Source: Alloascoidea africana (lineage: Eukaryota; Ascomycota; Alloascoideomycetes; Alloascoideales; Alloascoideaceae). From it: DNA of 64,000 nt. The notes beneath the pieces were generated by a model. That model did no database searches, had not been told where the DNA came from, and worked only from the letters and a program-made list of their open reading frames with translations. How positions within the stretch are numbered: the first letter of the stretch is position 1; each line of letters starts with the position of its first letter. This document shows positions 41,399 through 52,054 of this stretch, piece after piece. Both the position numbers and the translations under genes were made by a program. The stretch spans positions 310,001-374,000 of the forward strand of contig JAKTTT010000018.1 of assembly GCA_030581615.1 (NCBI GenBank). The letters are read 5' to 3'.

Positions 41399-42177
41399 TG
41401 AAACCTTGTCTGTAAACGTGCAAACCAGTTAGAAAGAAGCCCATCACCATCTTTATGTCCTACACAATACTGCTCTTGACATACCTGGGCCTGGGCCTGA
41501 GCCGGAGCCGGAGCCGGAGCTGGAGTGGTCTAGAGTCGCCATATCCAGCGTTGCCGTGTTGCTTTGCGTACCTCTACAAGTACCGAGAAGATCTTGGAAT
41601 ATCGAAAGTAATGGAAACAAAAACAAAAACGAGAGGAAAAGAGTATCCACATGAAACATTCAGCAGATACACGCTATTTTTTTCAAACACGTCTGCGCGC
41701 GTCGGGTTTCCTGCATGCACTTCGCAGCCCCGATTAGGCAACTCCCATCCTCGTCGCAGGCTCCTTCCCACCGTCGCGACCGCGAATGGTCAAAGGAAGA
41801 TCTATTCAGAGAGGACGTCCGCTGTGGATTGCATGCGTACGTGTGTACGGCGCATTGTGACAGACATCTTGGACTGGATCGCTCGCGGTTTTGTGGTTGC
41901 CCCCATCCGAGAAGCTCACACTGTAGGTTAATCCCAAAGGGGTAAACATGATCTTGCCGGTGCCAGTACAAATGCCTTAGGCCTTGGAAAATGGAATCTG
42001 TCTTCTTCACTTGGTTGTGGCAGCAATGCTATTGCAATTGACAAATAGGACCTGCTCAAGTGCCTATGTGTTCATTAAATTAATTCAAAATCAAGTTCAA
42101 TTTTTATACCAATTACCAATAATATCCCGTCCAATATATAACGACTGTGTTTCTATTATGTGCTTTGCTTTTCTTGT
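41399..42177. other. Spacer ECM25-like/CDC25
   Basis: CDC25 upstream region and the 3' flank of the next gene. No gene is recognised. Confidence 0.5.
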
Positions 42178-43968
42178 TCATTTCCCTTCTTCGTATAGCC
42201 TTGCCAGAGCCATGATCTTATGTCCACGTATGACTGGCTTTGCGCCCAACGCTGAGGTGGATGAAGACCTCATCATCCGCCTCTCAACGGTATCCATGCC
42301 ACTCATTGAGTATGAATGCCTTAGTATAATGCTATTATTATCATTATCGTCATAGCCCCCCATCATCAGTGTCTGTCCTTCATTATTATTTCCAGAGACT
42401 CCACTTAAATTGTTAGGAGAATCGGAATGAATGTCCATGCTGTGAGGAATGCTGGTAGTATATCTCCTCGTGACCACTGGGATTGAACAAGAACTCGATC
42501 GTTTGGTGCCATGTTCACTATCAACAAATAAAGTACCTCCGGTTTCAAATGCCAACGGCGAAGGCGAAGGTGAAGAAAGCACTGTAGTATTCTGCTGGGG
42601 TAAGTTTCTGGTAGAACCATTTCCCGCATCGTTGCTTCCGATGATTCTTGCATTCTTTGTAGGGATTACTGGCGGCACTGTGATCTCCTTTCGGAACGAT
42701 AATAACAATGCACTCTTCTCGTTCTCGTCTTCATCTTCATTCCCATTGTCACTGTCCTCTGTGCCAAGACCGTTATCTCTTGTTGCTCTAGAGCTTTCCT
42801 CTTCAGCTCTCGAGGTGGCCACTTTTTCAGTTTCTCTTAAGACGCTTGTTGAACGGTTCTGCATAAGCAATGCCATTTTTTCATACACCTTTTGCGAAAT
42901 GGTATCCCAAAAATCAATAATATTTTTCACAAACTGAATAGAGAGCATTATAGATGCAACATCAGTCATGTCCCCAGATAGACTGGGGGCCATGCAAGTA
43001 GCCAAGCTATTACTGGTATGCCGCTGATCTTTCGGCACCTCTTGTTCTTGTTGCTGTTTCACTATATGACTCAACGCTCTGAAAAGACATCCATATATGT
43101 ATAAGCTTGTAAAATCGGGATCCAACCGGTTTACCAGCACGTCTCCTGTAAAATCTGCATCGTCTACTATTGGCGCTGGAACCTGGTCGATGGGGATGAG
43201 AGGTGTAGGGAACATTCGTAGATACATTTTCAAAATAGACGCATTCACATGTATACTGTAATCTGAAAGATTTATGAGTTGGTGTCTGTCAATTGCTTCT
43301 CTGACAATGTCCACAATAGCTTTGGAACCCGGAATCCTTAGTATGCCTTCGGTGCTGGGACCCTCGTAATAGATTATTGAAATCAGCTGTTTCCAAAAAG
43401 AAGGTATCTTTTCTTTATTGATCAAGCCATTCTTCACCTCGACCTCTAATCGGTTCCCAAATACTGGGACTGTATCTATCGGGACTGTGATATAATCTTC
43501 AAGCTTTCTGTCGTGGAGGTAAACCAGCCTTGGGATATCAAGTTTTGTAATGTCGATATACTTTGCCAACTCAGTTAAATTCGCAAGATGGACGAGCTTG
43601 TAGCTAAACTTACTCGATACAATGCCTTCGAATACCTCAACCATGGCTCTGAACCACCAGGTTTCGTGGATAATGTAAACCTTCTTGACGCGCTTCTTGA
43701 TGTCTCTTGTCAACATTCCGTAAATCTTGATAATCCACCTCCACCCGGGGTTCCGTGTGTCATTACCACTGGCAAATACAACGAGAACATAGTCGGATAG
43801 AGGCAGTCTTGACACTACAGCATCCACTAAAAGCGTATAGTTTTGCTCAGTCTCTTCAAAATGGTCCGGGTTCGGAAAGCTTGTCGTGTTTAATATGTAG
43901 ATCGGGAGCCTCAGGTCTGGGTCCAAAGTGTCCGTCTGCAATAGTATCTTATCTGCGAGACCATCCAT
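42178..43968 (-). CDS. ECM25: CRAL-TRIO plus RhoGAP protein, Ecm25-like
   Basis: A 596-residue protein. Residues about 15-180 form a Sec14/CRAL-TRIO-like lipid-binding domain (YVLVVFASGN, PGWRWIIKIYGMLTRDIKKRVKKVYIIH, SSKFSYKLVHLANLTELAKYI). Residues about 185-360 form a RhoGAP-like domain with the Arg finger in EGILRIPG, then LSDYSIHVNASILKMYLRMFPTPLIP and SNSLATCMAPSL. The C-terminal 200 residues are acidic, then Ser-rich and disordered. This domain order is that of yeast Ecm25 and animal p50RhoGAP, so GTPase activation on Rho/Cdc42 at membranes is likely. Start ATG at 43968. Confidence 0.85.
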   Translation of the reverse strand: MDGLADKILLQTDTLDPDLRLPIYILNTTSFPNPDHFEETEQNYTLLVDAVVSRLPLSDYVLVVFASGNDTRNPGWRWIIKIYGMLTRDIKKRVKKVYIIHETWWFRAMVEVFEGIVSSKFSYKLVHLANLTELAKYIDITKLDIPRLVYLHDRKLEDYITVPIDTVPVFGNRLEVEVKNGLINKEKIPSFWKQLISIIYYEGPSTEGILRIPGSKAIVDIVREAIDRHQLINLSDYSIHVNASILKMYLRMFPTPLIPIDQVPAPIVDDADFTGDVLVNRLDPDFTSLYIYGCLFRALSHIVKQQQEQEVPKDQRHTSNSLATCMAPSLSGDMTDVASIMLSIQFVKNIIDFWDTISQKVYEKMALLMQNRSTSVLRETEKVATSRAEEESSRATRDNGLGTEDSDNGNEDEDENEKSALLLSFRKEITVPPVIPTKNARIIGSNDAGNGSTRNLPQQNTTVLSSPSPSPLAFETGGTLFVDSEHGTKRSSSCSIPVVTRRYTTSIPHSMDIHSDSPNNLSGVSGNNNEGQTLMMGGYDDNDNNSIILRHSYSMSGMDTVERRMMRSSSTSALGAKPVIRGHKIMALARLYEEGK

Positions 43969-44621
43969 TATCCTCGTTCATAGTAGTACATAGGTATCAA
44001 CTGAAATGGCCCAGGCCCAATTTATTACCTCAAATATTCGAATATGGTAGAAGAAAACGTACTGCCTCTATTCGTTTTCGGCAAGGAACGGGACCATGAG
44101 AGTTCATGGAGGATGAAAATGGGTAGGGTAACGGGGTTATGTGCATGCCCCAAATATTTGAAAAAGTCCTCAAGAGAATCAATCCTCCACGATTTCTTAC
44201 AACCAACTAAATTATCCATTTCGCCTATATAGATTATGATCTTTATGATCTATCAAAATTATTTCATTCAAGGTTATCATATCTTGCGAGGAAAGTGAGA
44301 AATCAAAAGAAAAATTTAAAATGTGAATAAACAAGGCATAAATAAAGAGTACATAAATATAAACAGGGGGCAAAGAATTAGTTATATCCATGGAGCCAAA
44401 TGACAAAACACATACAACAAAGCAAAATGGAGAAAGGGGGAAAAGGAGAAAAGGAGAAAAATGGGAAATTGGAAGCAATCATTAATTGGAATTGAAAGAG
44501 GAACAAATTCTTTCTCTGTAGCCAGTTGTACCAGCCAAATAAAATTGAACAAAACAAAAAAAAGAAAAAAGAAAAAGATTCATGCAGTTTAAAGGAAAAA
44601 AAAATCAAAAAAATGGCAAAA
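43969..44621. other. Spacer ECM25-like/F-box gene
   Basis: AT-rich. Two overlapping ATG-started ORFs of about 62-64 codons lie on opposite strands (44044-44232 plus; 44025-44219 minus) with no recognisable content. Otherwise it is the promoter of the ECM25-like gene. Confidence 0.4.
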
Positions 44622-46019
44622 TTAAGGACCATTGGTACTGTTTGCAACTCTTCTCGAGACGGTCTCAACCAGCCGACCATCGATTCTCTCAATCATTCGA
44701 ACTGTGAGATACTTGAGATTTGGGGGAGGAGAATTGATTAAAACCGAGTATCTTTCGGAAAGTGTCAGCATTTTGTACTGTTCTGTGTATATCAGCTGCA
44801 GAGAGTTTATGGGTCCAAAATCCGAAACTTCATGCGGGTATTTCCAAGTGCAGTTTGTCAGCCTTAACAAATGCAATGCTCGTTCATATTCCAAGCCATG
44901 ATCATGAGAATTGCTAGTGGAATTTGTTCTTTGATCGGGGGAATGGTTGCGATGACTATGGTGATTATGATAATGTCTGGATGAGGAGGCAGAGAGCGTG
45001 GAGTTCAAACTTGAAGATGAATACATTTGATCTTGTTGTCCTTGCAATGCTATCTCCATCTCATTTGCAGTATTATTCTGGCTATTATTATTATTATGAT
45101 GATGATGGTGGTGGTGGTGGTGGTGATAATGGTTACGATGCTGTTGTCGAATGTGCCTTGTTATTTCAAATCCCTTCAGGTACAGATCCTCCAAGTACGG
45201 GAAAGCACCCAAGTCTCCGATATCAAATCCCGGTAAAGAAAAGTACGTCCGCGTGCTTAGCATGTCTGTTAGTCTTTGTGGGTCCTCTTCGTAGATCGAA
45301 ACAAAACTGAGGCTTTTAATCCGTTTTATCGGGCATTTTAGACGTGTGAGCCAGGTTGATGAACCAGAACAGGGGATTTTCAGGTGGACCACATTGGGGA
45401 AACTTTTGACTACATCTACGAGATCCCCAATGCAGTGTTTTTCGCCCGAATTACTGTAATCTGTTATCTCTATTGATCGAGGAAATGGCACGATATACGT
45501 GAAAAAATTGTTTGGAGAGATCTCTGAGTTCTGTTTTGGGTTTAAGATTTCGCTCACCAAACTCAATTGATCCCATCGGATGCATAAGCGTGTGAAAATC
45601 TGTGACAACAGTACATGCCTCAGGTCCTTTGACACGCTACCAAGGGAAACAATGTCTTGGTGATTGAGAAAACGTATTATTCGATTTATCAGTTCTCGGG
45701 GTAGAGATGCGAGGTTAAGCGAGTAGGTAAAGTCTATGATGCTTGATTCAGAGGTAGGGTGACAAGGAGACTGGGATCGCGACTCATGACGATAATGCGA
45801 ACTATGGTGATGGTGATGGTGGTGGCCATGATCATGACGACTATGATGATGATTACTACTATGATGGCGATGGTGAGAGCTGTGGTGTGCGTGGGGAGAA
45901 TTCGGGTGATGGTGGTTTGGGGAAGAGTGATAGGGATGGGATTGAGAGCGGGCCTGGTGATGGCTTGAACTATGGGAAGACCTTGTGGGACCGGGACTGG
46001 ACATTCTGGTGTTGATCAT
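44622..46019 (-). CDS. His-rich F-box protein
   Basis: A 465-residue protein from the ATG at 46019; a TTTATATAA box lies about 145 bp upstream, near 46161. The N-terminal 100 residues are Ser/His-rich (runs of 7 His and many HH pairs). An F-box follows at about residues 102-145 (LASLPRELINRIIRFLNHQDIVSLGSVSK), the Skp1-binding module of SCF ubiquitin ligases. The rest has LRR-like segments (FPNVVHLKIPCSG, FPYLEDLYLKGFEI, PPNLKYLTVRMIERI) interrupted by a second tract of 10 His followed by Asn. The substrate is unknown; it is not clearly orthologous to a named yeast F-box protein. Confidence 0.8.
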   Translation of the reverse strand: MINTRMSSPGPTRSSHSSSHHQARSQSHPYHSSPNHHHPNSPHAHHSSHHRHHSSNHHHSRHDHGHHHHHHHSSHYRHESRSQSPCHPTSESSIIDFTYSLNLASLPRELINRIIRFLNHQDIVSLGSVSKDLRHVLLSQIFTRLCIRWDQLSLVSEILNPKQNSEISPNNFFTYIVPFPRSIEITDYSNSGEKHCIGDLVDVVKSFPNVVHLKIPCSGSSTWLTRLKCPIKRIKSLSFVSIYEEDPQRLTDMLSTRTYFSLPGFDIGDLGAFPYLEDLYLKGFEITRHIRQQHRNHYHHHHHHHHHHNNNNSQNNTANEMEIALQGQQDQMYSSSSLNSTLSASSSRHYHNHHSHRNHSPDQRTNSTSNSHDHGLEYERALHLLRLTNCTWKYPHEVSDFGPINSLQLIYTEQYKMLTLSERYSVLINSPPPNLKYLTVRMIERIDGRLVETVSRRVANSTNGP

Positions 46020-47513
46020 GGGGGATGAGGAGGCTTCATGGGAGTTGTAGCTAAAACTAGACGATCTATCTAAACTGGAGGGTGACGGAGTAGGCACAAA
46101 GAGAAGGAGAGAAAGGAAAGGGAAAAGCGGAAGTAAGACGGAGTCTGGGCAGGGTTTTCTTTTATATAACAAAAAAAGTTCTAGCAGGAACTGAGCAAAC
46201 GGGATCTGTCTTCTTTTTTGGACTCTTTTATTTCCCTCTCAGTTATTTATTTCTTTGCGGGACGTTTGGTTACGATTTATACGAAAAAAGTATTAAAAGC
46301 ACCGTTGAAAGAAAAAAAAAGAAAAAGAAAGGGGAAAAAAAAGGTTTGTTCTTCTTGAAGCTTTCCTCCATCTTTGTCAATGTCGACATGGTGTCCAAGA
46401 GCAAGAAAAGAAAAAAGAAAAAGAAAAGGAAAGGAAAACACAAAAAAACGTGAGAATAATATACAGGCATTATACATTCCGTAGTAACCAGCAGTCAGAG
46501 TAGTTGCCGTTAATAAAAGCAGGAAGTGGCTAGCATCCCAAGTCTGACGTTTTAGCCTGTTTGAAAGGCTCACATAATGAGCTCATCGTCAACACACATA
46601 CTCACCTAAGCCTGACTCCCAGTTATTCTGTTATGGATACCCTTGGCCACGTTCGGGAAACTGTCAATGTTCAGAGTTAAGTGTTGTAGGTAAAAGATAA
46701 AGACAAAAAGGCTTTTATACTTTGGTTTCCGTACATTGGGACTTTGCCTCTGCCTTTTCATTGTGCAAAATTACGAAGGGCAATTGAACTGTAATGTCCT
46801 TCCACATCTCATAGATAATGGTGATCGATGGGGGCTGGCTTCGATTTCGATTCTAATCCTCTTTCTAGGTTCCGGGCGCACAGATAGAACAAACGTCATT
46901 AAGATCTTATCTGGTTTCACATCATCCTTCTCGCGGTATCCCGAAGATGAAGAGAAAAGTTCATGATCGTAAGGGTCTTCAAGGCAGCAATGGTGGTCGG
47001 CGAACTAGCTCGGCCGCGGTATAAAACTAGTAAAGCAGACATTGCTTCAATCCAGCTTACAATAACCTTGGGAAATAATCTGGGGGAAATTCTCCTCTCA
47101 AAGCTCTCGGAGCTTGCATCTGAGACTGGCGTCACGGTTTCTCTCGTTCCTCTGCCTCGCTGTCGGACTTTTGCGGAGAGCAGCGCCTTTTTGTCCGGCA
47201 AGGGTTCCTGCTCTTTTGGACCGCAAGCGCGGGATCGAAAATTTCGCCCGGCACAAGTCAAGTACGAGCGCTGGGAGAGCAGCGAACATCGATTTTGCAA
47301 TCCTTCACTACAGCAGAAATCATTCGATTTAATTACCACTATAAATTTAATCCAATCCAGTGGATATGTTCCGTTTTTTCCTTTTCTTCCCTTTCTTTTG
47401 CTTTACTTTCTTCTCTCTCTGCTCCTCTCTCTTCTCCTCTCTTTCCTTCTCTTACCCCATCTGCTTCCTGCTCCATTCCAAGGTTCCAAAATAAATTAAT
47501 ACAAACCAGAAAA
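46020..47513. other. Divergent spacer F-box/possible Kar9-like gene
   Basis: About 1.5 kb. The F-box side carries long poly-purine/pyrimidine tracts; the other side has a GC-rich island (about 46970-47290) followed by a C/T-rich stretch at 47375-47470 just before the ATG. A short hydrophobic open stretch on the minus strand (about 46450-46560) could be an exon, but no complete gene could be assembled. Confidence 0.4.
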
Positions 47514-49310
47514 ATGAGCGAGCTGATACCCTTCAACCAGTCCTATTCGGACCCGATATTGGAGATCATCCAGGCCAAAACCGTCACAGCTAATGAGGTC
47601 GAGCTCGTCTCTGCATCCAGCCATTTCTCCGCCCGGGAACAGGACGAATGTCTCGCGGCCGCAAATATCCTCTCATCTTTGGACAAATACATGGCCGAGA
47701 CAGAGTCCTGGTCCTTTTGCCTACTGAACCACTACGATTTTAACGTTGCCGCTGAGGCGAGAACCTTTGGTGCCGATATCGCGAATGTGGTCTCCTCAAG
47801 GTCTCAAAGAATCTTGGAGGATATTAAAAGTTGGAATGTAGAACAGCTGAAATCATCGGTTTTGCAACTGGAGTACCATTTCACCGATTCCTCTGCTCTT
47901 TTGACAGGACTCATAATACGGATTATTGCCCGGTATAATGAACTAGTGGCGATTCTAGAAATGGCCAAATCAAGAGCCGCTCTAATCAGAATAAACCATG
48001 AGCTTTCGGCCATCTTCGACAAGTTGGAAGTAAATGAAGAAGCCAAGTCTGGATCCAAATCTCCGATTATAAAAGCTTACAGAAGCTTTGTTGCCCAGCT
48101 GCTGCGGGAGATGGAAAACTCGCCATATGAAGATGTCCAACAGGAAATGGTCCAGATAGTGAAAGATCTAGAAAGAATGTTTCACGTCTTTAACACCAAT
48201 ACCCCTCTTCTAGGACAGCCCCCTGCGGATTCTGATAAGCTGGAAGGAGCCCCTGGTGACCAATCGCTTATTGAGGGACCTCCAGGAATTGGCATGGGCT
48301 CAAGATCTTCTTCTGGGAGGCCAATGTACGGAGAGTACTTTCAAGAGGATTCGGGATCATCATCTGCCTCGTCTTCTCCAGATGACGCCAATCGCAAAAC
48401 CACCACGAACCCCTTACTTCTTGGTCGTCGTCCATGGGGATCCAAATCTGTTCCTGGGTTGAACTCATCTCTCCGGAAACAGTGGTCGAGATCTTCAATC
48501 TCTTCGGATATTTCAGCGGCTACAAACAAGTCGATAACAAGCGAATTGCCGACGCTAATGATGGCTTTTGACGATGTCCGGAACGAGGGCGCGGACACAG
48601 AAGAAGACGAGGTAGATGACTCTTTTGATATGACGGGAATACCAACCAAAAAATCTTCCACATCAGTAGTCGCTAACTTATCGGAAGCCGCACTTAACCA
48701 AAGGGTCAACAACCTACTTTCAAAGTACACGAACAGTACCCCACTGAAGCAATACACGGTAAATTTACCCGATGGAAATTCGGAAACGGTGGCCGTGAAA
48801 ACGGTCAACGGAAGACTAGTGGTTTGCAATCCTTTAAATCCATCAGAAATGGTCGATATGCAGGAATATCTGAATCACATAACCGCTGCCAACGCTTCTT
48901 CTCCTCCGTTCAAATTCCCAATGCCCGTGACAGTCCCCAAGTTACGAAGAGCTTCCAGCTCAAGCGTGATGCAAAAGAGATTGACTTTTATCAAGGAGGA
49001 AGAGTCCGATGAACCTATATCGGACTTGGCCTCTAGTGGACCCCGACCTTTTGGACCCGTTGTTCCTCCTTTGCATCCCGCTAATAGAAAGCAGCGACCT
49101 TTTGGAACTTCACCGTTTGTCACAGGATCAGATTCCCAAGGTTTTGGATTCGGTGGTGCATCAAGCAGATTAATTAAAAAACCAAGTTCGATTTTCGCTC
49201 CTGGCCTTGCGGAAAATAGTCTAGAAGAAGGATCAACAACAAGTGCAGACACAGAAATGGAAGAAAAGACGGTACAAGGAGTGGACCTGGACTACGATGT
49301 CGTGGATTAG
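47514..49310 (+). CDS. Unassigned protein, possibly Kar9-like
   Basis: A 598-residue protein from the ATG at 47514, which follows a C/T-rich leader. Residues 1-230 look like a helical bundle (NHELSAIFDKLE, RSFVAQLLREMEN, QQEMVQIVKDLERMFHVF). The rest is Ser/Pro-rich and largely disordered, with a short ordered-looking segment (KQYTVNLPDGNSETVAVKTV, then NGRLVVCNPLNP). Residues 374-377 read TGIP followed by TKKSS, like the S/TxIP EB1/Bim1-binding motif, and the NHEL-helix resembles the yeast Kar9 domain. If so, it would link microtubule plus ends to actin-based spindle positioning. This is tentative; no strong family signature was recognised. Confidence 0.35.
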   Translation: MSELIPFNQSYSDPILEIIQAKTVTANEVELVSASSHFSAREQDECLAAANILSSLDKYMAETESWSFCLLNHYDFNVAAEARTFGADIANVVSSRSQRILEDIKSWNVEQLKSSVLQLEYHFTDSSALLTGLIIRIIARYNELVAILEMAKSRAALIRINHELSAIFDKLEVNEEAKSGSKSPIIKAYRSFVAQLLREMENSPYEDVQQEMVQIVKDLERMFHVFNTNTPLLGQPPADSDKLEGAPGDQSLIEGPPGIGMGSRSSSGRPMYGEYFQEDSGSSSASSSPDDANRKTTTNPLLLGRRPWGSKSVPGLNSSLRKQWSRSSISSDISAATNKSITSELPTLMMAFDDVRNEGADTEEDEVDDSFDMTGIPTKKSSTSVVANLSEAALNQRVNNLLSKYTNSTPLKQYTVNLPDGNSETVAVKTVNGRLVVCNPLNPSEMVDMQEYLNHITAANASSPPFKFPMPVTVPKLRRASSSSVMQKRLTFIKEEESDEPISDLASSGPRPFGPVVPPLHPANRKQRPFGTSPFVTGSDSQGFGFGGASSRLIKKPSSIFAPGLAENSLEEGSTTSADTEMEEKTVQGVDLDYDVVD

Positions 49311-49753
49311 AAATTTGATTTCACTCCAGTTAACGAAATCGTTGAGCCGTGCCCTCGTGGTGTCTTGCTTCGTCTGCATATTAAACCCTTTTGCATTCGT
49401 CTTTATTGCCAACACTTTTGTTCATTTTTGATTTCAATTTGCCCTGACATTTTTTCATTTTTAATATTGGATTGATTTTTTTTTGGTAGTGTCATTAGAC
49501 CACTGGTGGTATTATAAAAACTTGTAGCATATATTCACTTTCGTTATGTTGTATTTGAGAAGGAAGGAGAGCTAATATCATGTACTCTAATTTTGTTGAA
49601 AAAGTTTAGTTGTCCGTTTTCTGTGTCTTTACAAGAAAAAAAGTTTTGAGCATTTCGCATTTTAAACAAATTGGTGAGCCATTGATTATTCATTCATGTA
49701 CTGAATCCCATTTCTTTTACTTACAAAAACATCTAAAACAACCCTAAAAAAAA
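49311..49753. other. Convergent AT-rich spacer
   Basis: The 3' flanks of the two converging genes. Nothing is seen. Confidence 0.6.
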
Positions 49754-52054
49754 CTAATCAACACCATCCTTATAATCAATCAAATGCCATTCAACACTGC
49801 CGCTATCATCCTCAGTGTCCCCCATCAATGCAGGAGTTGTTGTTCCTGATTCAGATTCACCCTCTTCATCCACATCTTCACCTTCTCCATTATCTACCAT
49901 TGACTCAAATATCACTTTTTGTACGTCTTCTAACGTGATTACCTCATTGGTTTGAGATGGATTTCCTTTCTCTCTGGTTTCAACTTTTGATTCCGTGGCT
50001 ATATTTTGAGGTAACTGTCCTGAAGTTACCAACTTTGCCAACATCATATCCAAAGCAACCACTTCCTCAATGTCATAAATCTTTTGGCCCAGTACTCGTT
50101 CCGCCACCACTTTAAAGTCAAGAGCCAGCATCGCAAGCGTATCTGCGTAGAGTTTGAGAAGGTCAATGAGACCAGAGCCTACAGCACCAGAGTTTAAAAA
50201 CCCACCTCTGAACCCTGACGTTGGAGTTCGTTTAGAAATCCCTCCATTATGCTCCTGTCCATATCCATATCCATATCCATATCCACCACCGTTACTCTGT
50301 CGTTTGGCAGATACGAGAATGTCCCTGATACTTGTTTTAAAATGAAGTGAGGTAATCATTGGAACTGAATTATTTGATATTGTTACAAATGAAGATGACG
50401 AAGAGGAATATTTTTTCCTCTTTCTTTGATCATATTGCCTATTCATATCCGTTTGGTTTTTACCTCCAGCTGTCCCCGCTCCGGTTCCTGTTCCTGTGGG
50501 AGCTGTTGATGTTGATGTAGTTTGGGATTTTTCTGATTTTGTATTCTTGGTACCTGGGACCAGATCAATAGGATATGGCAACGAAACATTAAAATAATAG
50601 GCAATTAGAACTATGAAATGGGATATCCGTTCCATGAAAAAATTGAGTTGATCCAAGGGAAAGTTTCTAATCTTCGTCAAATTTGGAATTTTGGCAAATG
50701 AGAGTGTAATTGCGTATTCTGGCTTGCCATTCCCATTTCCCTGGCTGTTGATTTTATCAGTTTCATTCGTAGATGTTCCTGAACTCGCTTCAACAGTATT
50801 ACTGGACCCAGAGGTAGAGGTGCTACTACTGGTTCTCCCTTTACCTTTTGGTCTTTCCCTATCTTTTGATCGTTTCAATTTTTTGCGTATTCCTAATAGA
50901 GAAACCAAATCTTGGAAATAAACCGCTCTAAAATCCGCAATTTGGACTTCCATCTCTTGACATTCCACCCGTTTCCGATCCATCTCTTGTAATGCAGTAT
51001 TTCTTTGTTCAGTTGCACCCGATTCAAGATGTTGTTCCACTTGGATCAAATTCTGTTGTAGTTGTTTGTTTTGTGCTGAAAGTTGAGCAATTTTGTTTCT
51101 TAAAGTTGCACTTTTTGATCCAATGTCTCGTGCTTCTGCATCCAAATTCTGAATTGAAAGTTCGAGGTTTCGATTCGAAAGATGTGCCAGTCGTACAGAC
51201 AGAGCAGAAACATCTCCGTTCGTGGGCATCGGTAAAGATGGCGATGACTGCTCTTCTCCAGAACTTGTTGTATCCTGGGAAAACCCCCCTTTTGGGTCTA
51301 ATTTTTCATCAACCATCGTATGTAAAAACTGACTATTTGAATCCACACCTTGTCTCACAACCTCATCAACTACCCGTTTCAAAGTCTCGACTTTTTCAAT
51401 TGCGCGAATCACATCCACGGAATATTTCAGTGTTGTGCTATTGACACAGGACGCACAGAGCAAGTTCGAAACGAGTCGTGGTGATCGTATCTGATTATGA
51501 TGATGATGGAACCGGGGCTTGCGTAAATGCTGTGGCGGTGAAGTAGGTGATGATGATGAACTTTCATGTCTCGTGGGTATCGATCCAGATGATCCTCTTC
51601 TTGCACCATCCAAATTACTTGAATATCTCCGATTAATATTGGTCCGTGTGGAACCAGGAGAAACCGAGTCAACCCCCCTTGTGTGATCACTCCTACTCCG
51701 ATAATGATGATTGTGATTGTGATCGAGGTGTTGATAGGTACCGATTCCATTTGCGCCTTGTCTTTGACCCTGGTTCTGCGGACGATGTGAATAAGAATGT
51801 CTTCTTGAATCTGTTTCATTCAAAGAAACACCTCTAGTCGATGACCTAGATTGTGGGGTACGTTCCTGATGAGACTGATAAGGCTGTGGTGATCCACCAG
51901 TGGCACCAGAAGGTTGTAATGATCGATGACTACCTTGCCTATCTATTCCTTTTGTACCCACGCTTCCTCCTCCTCCTCCTCCTGCTGGGGTATCAACATT
52001 TGAAACTCGATCTAACGAAAATGGCACATTACAAATGTGACATCTCGGTATCAT
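49754..52054 (-). CDS. ATG14: Autophagy PI3-kinase complex I subunit Atg14
   Basis: A 766-residue Atg14-type protein, the autophagy-specific subunit that brings Vps34/Vps30 to the phagophore assembly site. An N-terminal CHIC (C5, C8) and a later CASC (near residues 200-203) form the two CxxC pairs of the family, but here they are about 190 residues apart, separated by a Gly/Ser/His/Arg-rich insert. Coiled-coils follow (LSNRNLELSIQNLDAEARDIG, AQLSAQNKQLQQNLIQ), then the conserved C-terminal part (ISHFIVLIAYYFNVSLPYPIDLVP, ALDFKVVAERVL, DIEEVVALDMMLAKLV), with further Ser/Thr/Gly inserts and a GY repeat. It is much longer than yeast Atg14 (344). ATG at 52054. Confidence 0.85.
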   Translation of the reverse strand: MIPRCHICNVPFSLDRVSNVDTPAGGGGGGSVGTKGIDRQGSHRSLQPSGATGGSPQPYQSHQERTPQSRSSTRGVSLNETDSRRHSYSHRPQNQGQRQGANGIGTYQHLDHNHNHHYRSRSDHTRGVDSVSPGSTRTNINRRYSSNLDGARRGSSGSIPTRHESSSSSPTSPPQHLRKPRFHHHHNQIRSPRLVSNLLCASCVNSTTLKYSVDVIRAIEKVETLKRVVDEVVRQGVDSNSQFLHTMVDEKLDPKGGFSQDTTSSGEEQSSPSLPMPTNGDVSALSVRLAHLSNRNLELSIQNLDAEARDIGSKSATLRNKIAQLSAQNKQLQQNLIQVEQHLESGATEQRNTALQEMDRKRVECQEMEVQIADFRAVYFQDLVSLLGIRKKLKRSKDRERPKGKGRTSSSTSTSGSSNTVEASSGTSTNETDKINSQGNGNGKPEYAITLSFAKIPNLTKIRNFPLDQLNFFMERISHFIVLIAYYFNVSLPYPIDLVPGTKNTKSEKSQTTSTSTAPTGTGTGAGTAGGKNQTDMNRQYDQRKRKKYSSSSSSFVTISNNSVPMITSLHFKTSIRDILVSAKRQSNGGGYGYGYGYGQEHNGGISKRTPTSGFRGGFLNSGAVGSGLIDLLKLYADTLAMLALDFKVVAERVLGQKIYDIEEVVALDMMLAKLVTSGQLPQNIATESKVETREKGNPSQTNEVITLEDVQKVIFESMVDNGEGEDVDEEGESESGTTTPALMGDTEDDSGSVEWHLIDYKDGVD
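50259..50285. repeat. CATATC hexamer repeat in ATG14
   Basis: Four to five CCATAT units encode a run of alternating Gly-Tyr on the minus strand within the ATG14 reading frame. Confidence 0.75.

Noticed and set aside
43969-44219. Upstream exon for the ECM25-like gene from a 64-codon ORF
   Set aside because: Joining it through the available GTAATA donor and CAG acceptor runs into a stop; the gene is complete without it.
46270-46560. Hydrophobic, Phe-rich frames in the F-box upstream region
   Set aside because: Most of the hydrophobicity comes from a long pyrimidine tract read as Phe/Leu; no complete start-to-stop gene with sound splice sites could be assembled.
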